In this document: positions 6,707 to 10,205 of the stretch, one piece after another
How positions within the stretch are numbered: the first letter of the stretch is position 1
Layout of the letters: every line of letters begins with the position of its first letter
Assembly: GCA_021802085.1 (NCBI GenBank)
Contig: JAKAAZ010000127.1
Location: 1-10,205 of the forward strand
From: Acidobacteriota bacterium
GTDB taxonomy: Bacteria > Acidobacteriota > Terriglobia > Terriglobales > Acidobacteriaceae
Direction: 5' to 3'
Length of the DNA stretch: 10,205 nucleotides
Notes under the pieces: model-generated
The model's database searches: none
Told to the model about the DNA's origin: nothing
What the model saw: only the letters and a program-made list of their open reading frames with translations
Position numbers and translations under genes: made by a program

Positions 6707-6755
6707 TTTCTTGATACAGAATTCCGGCGCGGATTGCGTCTAGAACAGGTGTCGC

Positions 6756-7688
6756 ATGCGTAATTACTTACGAGCTTTTGTGATTTTGCTTTGCATTCTT
6801 GGCATCTCCGCCCCCGGCGCCTTCGCCGCCAACCGAGACATGATCGCCCTGCAGGCGCAGGTTCAGCAGATGCAGGAAATGATTGTCAGCATGCAGCAGT
6901 CCAACGACGAACGCTACGCCGTCATACACAACCTGGTGCAACAGACATCCGACAGTGTGGGGAAAATTGCCGCCCAAATCGATTCCCTGCAAAAGGCTGC
7001 CCAGGCGCAGCAAGGCGCGCAGGGAAATTCGCTGCAGCAACTCTCCGGCCAGATGCAGTCCATGAACGACTCACTCGACGAGTTGCGCGCCCGTCTCGAC
7101 AAGATGAGCAAGACACTCGATACCATGCAGTCGCAACAGCAAACCCTCGCCGCCGGTCAGCCGATGCCAACCGGACAGACCGGACAGACGGCGCAACCAG
7201 GCCAGCTGGGACAGCCAGGCACCAGCTCCGATCAGACCCAGGGCATGCCCGCTGTCCAGCCTCCTGCTCCGCAGGCGCCGCCGCTCGATCAGCTCTATCA
7301 GTCCGCCGCCAGCGACTATAACGCCGCGAAATATAACCTCGCCAGCCAGGAATTTGCCGACGTCATCAAGTTCTATCCGCAATCCACGCAGGCCGGAAAT
7401 TCTCAGTTTTATTTAGGCGAGATCGATTACCGCGCGGGAAATTACAAGAGCGCGATCAGCAATTACGATGCCACGATTTCCCAGTATCCCGGCAACCCCA
7501 AAGCGCCGACCGCTCTGCTGCGCAAGGCCCAATCCGAGCTGTCCCTGGGGCAACGCGAGGCCGGTATCCGCGATTTGCGCTCGCTTATCAATCGCTATCC
7601 GCAGACACCGGAGGCCATGCAGGCGCGCAGCAAATTGAACGGGATGGGCGTCCGCATCTTCGCAAAGCCTTCCGCCGCGCATGAATAG
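6756..7688 (+). CDS. cpoB: Tol-Pal-associated coiled-coil/TPR protein CpoB (YbgF)
   Basis: CpoB is the periplasmic protein encoded last in tol-pal clusters; in E. coli it links Tol function with septal peptidoglycan synthesis. The 310-residue product has a signal peptide with likely cleavage after AFA at residue 24. A heptad-rich coiled coil (about 28-130, Gln/Leu/Met-rich) mediates oligomerisation. A Gly/Gln/Pro linker follows at about 135-176, and three TPR-like units lie at about 178-295 (SDYNAAKYNLASQEFADVI, GEIDYRAGNYKSAISNYDATI, AQSELSLGQREAGIRDLRSLI). The start ATG at 6756 has AGGTG at 6747-6751. It lies 171 bp after pal, a gap unusually large for this cluster and filled with regulatory-looking structure. 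The coiled coil and linker are longer than in E. coli CpoB (263 residues). Confidence 0.9.
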   Translation: MRNYLRAFVILLCILGISAPGAFAANRDMIALQAQVQQMQEMIVSMQQSNDERYAVIHNLVQQTSDSVGKIAAQIDSLQKAAQAQQGAQGNSLQQLSGQMQSMNDSLDELRARLDKMSKTLDTMQSQQQTLAAGQPMPTGQTGQTAQPGQLGQPGTSSDQTQGMPAVQPPAPQAPPLDQLYQSAASDYNAAKYNLASQEFADVIKFYPQSTQAGNSQFYLGEIDYRAGNYKSAISNYDATISQYPGNPKAPTALLRKAQSELSLGQREAGIRDLRSLINRYPQTPEAMQARSKLNGMGVRIFAKPSAAHE

Positions 7689-7743
7689 AGAATGAACCGC
7701 AAAATCCCATTGCAACAGGCCGCGAGAAGCATCCAATCCCTTT

Positions 7744-7956
7744 ATGACCCAAACCGCCGCTCCTCACCCCGACGCAGATGAACGAAAGGGCACAGTCGAA
7801 GACGATTCCCAGCACGCCGCTGGCGATTTGCCCAAATCGCAGGAATCCATGGCTGGCCAGCTCGGCCATCGCAATCGCGATGACATGGCGAGGGACAGCG
7901 ATTCCGATTTTCCCGAGCCTGGCTCCAGCCCGGAACACAGCGGCCAGCACAAATAA
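7744..7956 (+). CDS. Small acidic, hydrophilic protein of unknown function (70 aa)
   Basis: I do not recognise a named family. The 70 residues are strongly polar, rich in Asp, Glu, Ser, Gly, His and Gln. There is no signal peptide, no membrane segment and almost no large hydrophobic residues, so the chain is probably disordered. Its C-terminal end, SDFPEPGSSPEHSGQ, recalls short uncharacterised proteins I associate with Acidobacteriota, but this is memory, not a search. No ribosome site precedes the ATG. TTGCAA (7710-7715) and TCCAAT (7732-7737), 16 bp apart, would place a transcript start at the ATG, so it might be leaderless. It sits 55 bp after cpoB and 38 bp before the TauE-like gene. The opposite strand is also open and hydrophobic in places; I judge that a shadow. 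Confidence 0.55.
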   Translation: MTQTAAPHPDADERKGTVEDDSQHAAGDLPKSQESMAGQLGHRNRDDMARDSDSDFPEPGSSPEHSGQHK

Positions 7957-7994
7957 CGTGAGATGGCCCACGTGAGTATCTCGCTCATCGCGCG

Positions 7995-8732
7995 ATGACC
8001 GCCGTCACGCTGCACGTCCTCATCGTTTTGTTTCTTGCCACGATGATTCGATCCACCTTCGGATTCGGCGAGGCGCTGTTCGCGGTTCCCCTCCTCGCCC
8101 TCCGCATCCCTCTCGCAATCGCAGCCCCGCTCGCTGTGCTGGTTTCCATCACCATTGCCAGCGTCGTTGTCGCGCAGGATTGGCGGCATATTCATCTGCG
8201 CAGCGTCGGCGGCCTGCTCGGATCGACCCTCCTCGGACTTCCAGTGGGCCTGCTGCTTCTGAGAACCGGCAAACCTCAGGCCGTAAAGGCTGGGCTCGCC
8301 CTCATTTTGCTGGCCTTTTCTGTCTATGCGCTCCGCGGTCGAATGCCGCTCAAGCGAACGGACGACAATAAATTGTGGCTGCTCGGCTGCGGATTTTTTG
8401 CCGGCCTCCTCGGCGGCGCCTACGGAATGAACGGACCGCCTCTGGTGCTCTACGGCGCAATGCGTCGCTGGTCGGCCCAGCAATTTCGCGCAACTCTGCA
8501 AGGATATTTCTTGCCGGCCAGCATCCTCGGCATGGCTGGCTACTGGCTGGCCGGCCTGTGGGTACCCGCGGTGACCCACTATTATCTGCTGTCGTTACCC
8601 GTGATTCTGCCTGCAATTTGGCTGGGCAGAATTCTCAACCGCCGTATGCATGGAGAAGTATTTCTCAAGTACGTGTACGTCGGCCTGGGGACCGTCGGCG
8701 GCGTGCTATTGATACAAGCAATCCGTGGGTGA
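7995..8732 (+). CDS. TauE/SafE-family membrane permease (putative sulfite/anion exporter)
   Basis: Members of this family export sulfite, sulfoacetate or related organic anions across the inner membrane; the substrate here is unknown. The 245-residue product has about seven to eight hydrophobic helices arranged as two similar halves. The first half carries STFGFGEALFAVPLLAL (20-36). The second carries GFFAGLLGGAYGMNGPPLVL (133-152), whose G-x-N-G-P motif is typical of the family. A polar cytoplasmic loop near KRTDDNK separates the halves. The ATG at 7995 is the first in-frame start after a TGA at 7959-7961; no clear ribosome site is present, and Met17 is an alternative. It lies 117 bp before the doxX-like gene on the same strand. 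Confidence 0.85.
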   Translation: MTAVTLHVLIVLFLATMIRSTFGFGEALFAVPLLALRIPLAIAAPLAVLVSITIASVVVAQDWRHIHLRSVGGLLGSTLLGLPVGLLLLRTGKPQAVKAGLALILLAFSVYALRGRMPLKRTDDNKLWLLGCGFFAGLLGGAYGMNGPPLVLYGAMRRWSAQQFRATLQGYFLPASILGMAGYWLAGLWVPAVTHYYLLSLPVILPAIWLGRILNRRMHGEVFLKYVYVGLGTVGGVLLIQAIRG

Positions 8733-8849
8733 AATCGAATCTCCCGCAACGCTCGGCGGCCTGTTCTCCGCTACTTTTCGCTTTCCAAACTTCTCCTCCA
8801 GCATTACTCTTGGTGGCATGTCCGTTCCACTCCTGCGTCGAGGAATTCC

Positions 8850-9311
8850 ATGTTCCAGAAACTGATTGCAACTCGAAACGATCTGACCCTTACCGTTCTT
8901 CGGCTCGTCTTAGGAGTCGTCTTTTTTGCGCATGGAGCCCAGCAGGTACTCGGCTGGTTTGGCGGCAGCGGCTATGCCGGGACGATGCAGTTCTTCACGC
9001 AAGTCGTCGGAATTCCCGCGCCATTTGCATTCCTCGCCCTCATGGCACAATTTCTCGGCGGTGTCGGCCTCCTCGTTGGGTTCCTCACGCGCATCGCGGT
9101 CTTCGGTATCGCCATCGACATGCTGGTCGCCATCTTCACGGTTCACATCCGCGTCGGCTTTTTTATGAACTGGGCTGGCCACCAGAACGGCGAGGGGTAT
9201 GAGTATCATTTGCTCGCCCTCGCGCTTTGCTTCATTCTTCTGGTGAAAGGCTCGGGGGCAATCTCGCTGGATCGCGCCCTCTACAAGGAAAGGTGGGCGG
9301 AGCATGGATAG
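8850..9311 (+). CDS. DoxX-family integral membrane protein
   Basis: This 153-residue protein has four predicted TM segments, at about 13-31, 55-77, 80-98 and 118-137. The LRLVLGVVFFAHGAQQVLGWFGG motif (17-39) and the GxxLLVGFLTRIA stretch mark the DoxX family. That family includes a subunit of archaeal thiosulfate:quinone oxidoreductase and many bacterial proteins of poorly known role, often linked to redox or thiol stress. The start has GAGGA at 8840-8844, 5 nt before the ATG. The last 8 nt overlap the next gene, which is therefore translationally coupled. The substrate or electron partner cannot be read from the sequence. Confidence 0.88.
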   Translation: MFQKLIATRNDLTLTVLRLVLGVVFFAHGAQQVLGWFGGSGYAGTMQFFTQVVGIPAPFAFLALMAQFLGGVGLLVGFLTRIAVFGIAIDMLVAIFTVHIRVGFFMNWAGHQNGEGYEYHLLALALCFILLVKGSGAISLDRALYKERWAEHG

Positions 9312-9978
9312 CTACCCCGCAACCGACCGAACCCAGGTGAAACGACTTCCGAAGCGCGGCGTGTATGACAAAGCGCAGGTCCACGCCATTTTGGACGAAG
9401 GATTTCTGTGCCACGTCGGATTCATGGTCGATCGACAACCCTGTGTCATTCCCACCGGCTATGTGCGTGCCGGCGAGAAAATTTACATCCACGGCTCCGC
9501 CGCCAGCCGCATGCTGCGCACGCTCGATCGGGGAGTCAATGTCTGCGTGACCGTCACACTGGTGGATGGATTGGTGCTCGCGCGCGCTGTATTCCATCAC
9601 TCGATGAACTACCGTTCAGTCGTCATCATGGGCACCGCGCGGTTGGTAGCAGACCGCGACGAGAAGATCGACGCGTTGCGATGCTTCACCAACCACATCG
9701 TTCCCGGTCGATGGGACGAGGCGCGACAGCCCAACGATCAGGAATTGAAAGCGACCACCGTGCTGGTCGTACCGCTCAATGAAGTCTCCGCGAAGGTGCG
9801 CGCCGGTCCGCCCATCGATGAGGAAGAAGACTACGCCTTGCCCATCTGGGCGGGTGTGGTACCGCTGCGCACGCGCGCGGGAGAGCCGCTGCCCGACCCG
9901 CGCAATCTCCCTGCGGCTCCCGCGTTCGACGCCACCAGACTCACAAGATTTTCCAAGCCATTCGCCAAAATCGATTAG
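9304..9978 (+). CDS. Pyridoxamine 5'-phosphate oxidase-like flavin-binding protein (Pyridox_ox_2/NimA-like)
   Basis: This 224-residue cytoplasmic protein has the split-barrel flavin-binding fold. Family features seen are RLPKRGVYD near the N-terminus (14-22), CHVGFMVD (36-43), VIPTGYVR (48-55), HGSAASRM (63-70), and FHHSMNYRSVVIMGTARLV at about 97-115. A C-terminal EEEDYALPIWAGVVPL segment is typical of this subgroup. Such proteins bind FMN or F420-like cofactors; some (NimA) reduce nitroimidazoles, but most have no known substrate, so the true reaction is unknown. It is not the biosynthetic PdxH. The ATG at 9304 overlaps the doxX stop by 8 nt, with AAAGGTGG at 9289-9296 as its ribosome site. 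Coupling to a DoxX membrane protein suggests a shared redox role. Confidence 0.87.
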   Translation: MDSYPATDRTQVKRLPKRGVYDKAQVHAILDEGFLCHVGFMVDRQPCVIPTGYVRAGEKIYIHGSAASRMLRTLDRGVNVCVTVTLVDGLVLARAVFHHSMNYRSVVIMGTARLVADRDEKIDALRCFTNHIVPGRWDEARQPNDQELKATTVLVVPLNEVSAKVRAGPPIDEEEDYALPIWAGVVPLRTRAGEPLPDPRNLPAAPAFDATRLTRFSKPFAKID

Positions 9979-10205
9979 AGCGGCTGGACCGTGACTGGCT
10001 TCAAAATGGAAGGAGTCAGTCTGAGCGCAGCGAAGAATCCAGAGAGTGATTGCAGCGTTTACTATGCGGGTATCGTCGGGCTCTTTGGTAGTGTCCAGAA
10101 TTTTTCGCACTTTCAATTTCAGCTTCAGCACTGGAAGGTTGTTGGTTGAGGTTGATTCGGCAGTGTCCCCCATTGGGTGGCGGCCACATGCCTCAGCCGC
10201 GCGGC
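9979..10205 (+). other. Non-coding tail with no convincing gene
   Basis: No start with a ribosome site and family-like sequence is seen on either strand. A weak stem (GACT..CTTC at 9993-10002 with GAAG.AGTC at 10009-10017) lies just after the last gene but has no U-run. The stretch also holds the repeat-like segment at 10015-10040 and two AGTGTCC copies at 10090-10096 and 10162-10168. Its base composition is more AT-rich between 10045 and 10160 than the flanking gene. Confidence 0.5.
10015..10040 (+). repeat. Possible copy of a dispersed intergenic repeat
   Basis: The core GAGCGCAGCGAAGAATCC (10023-10040) with the preceding GTCAGTCT closely resembles a short repeat I recall from many bacterial intergenic regions (GTCATTCTGAGCGAAGCGAA followed by GAATC). 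The match here has a few differences, so it looks like a degenerate copy. The claim rests on memory and needs a genome-wide count. Confidence 0.45.

Larger units (their letters stand above)
6666..6717 (+). repeat. Imperfect direct repeat, two copies about 30 bp apart
   Basis: TGCCGTAC occurs at 6666-6673 and again at 6696-6703. Each copy is followed by a CTTTGATAC-like end: CTTTGATAC at 6675-6683 and TCTTGATAC at 6709-6717. The first copy forms the right arm of the hairpin and the second overlaps the -10 of the cpoB promoter candidate. This may be a tandem duplication, or two binding sites for one regulator. Confidence 0.55.

Noticed and set aside
7588..7971. 127-codon minus-strand frame with hydrophobic stretches opposite the 70-aa protein
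   Set aside because: It extends into the antisense of cpoB, has no ribosome site, and the hydrophobicity mirrors the polar codons of the plus-strand gene.
7764..8579. 271-codon minus-strand frame across the small protein gene and the TauE-like gene
   Set aside because: Most of it is opposite the well-supported TauE/SafE gene and its translation is polar and repetitive, without any recognisable domain.
9304..9978. Naming the flavin-binding protein a nitroimidazole resistance (nim) gene
   Set aside because: The fold is shared, but the subgroup motifs are those of the general Pyridox_ox_2 proteins and give no evidence for nitroimidazole reduction.
9616..10173. 185-codon minus-strand frame at the right edge
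   Set aside because: Its larger part is antisense to the PPOX-like gene, and the remainder (10173 back to 9979) has a low-complexity translation with no family feature.

Overview
This is a GC-rich chromosomal window, most likely from a member of the Acidobacteriota (Terriglobia-like). The pointers are the Pal with an Ig-like insert and a cysteine-bearing loop, the gene content around the Tol-Pal cluster, and the style of the proteins. The phylum call is an inference from recalled family features, not from a search. All large ORFs look intact, apart from the gene cut by the left edge. I see no tRNA, rRNA, CRISPR array or complete mobile element.

Left part (1-2141, minus strand): recN (DNA double-strand-break repair SMC-like ATPase) is followed downstream by ispH (last step of the MEP isoprenoid pathway), which runs off the left edge. 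recN diverges from the next operon across a gap of about 106 bp. That gap holds a promoter candidate for each direction.

Middle (2248-7688, plus strand): a full Tol-Pal cell-envelope cluster in the order tolQ/exbB, tolR/exbD, a TonB/TolA-like energy transducer, tolB, pal, cpoB (ybgF). The first three genes are tightly packed and form the inner-membrane proton-driven motor plus its transducer. TolB and Pal are the periplasmic and outer-membrane partners, and CpoB is the periplasmic coiled-coil/TPR partner. The 171-bp pal-cpoB gap is the most structured non-coding DNA here. It contains a 65-nt, 22-bp imperfect hairpin. This is followed by a sigma-70-like promoter candidate whose -35/-10 spacer holds a perfect 14-bp palindrome, with a partial direct repeat laid across both.

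Right part (7744-9978, plus strand): a small acidic and hydrophilic protein of unknown function, a TauE/SafE-family membrane permease, a DoxX-family membrane protein, and a pyridoxamine-5'-phosphate-oxidase-like flavin-binding protein. The last two overlap by 8 bp and are surely co-translated. The final 227 bp carry no convincing gene. They contain a short sequence resembling a dispersed intergenic repeat, and two AGTGTCC copies that may mark an old mobile-element scar.

Nothing here is clearly a new defence or mobile system. The best leads are the pal-cpoB regulatory region, the Ig-domain Pal, the TonB-like transducer standing in for TolA, and the small conserved-looking protein after cpoB.
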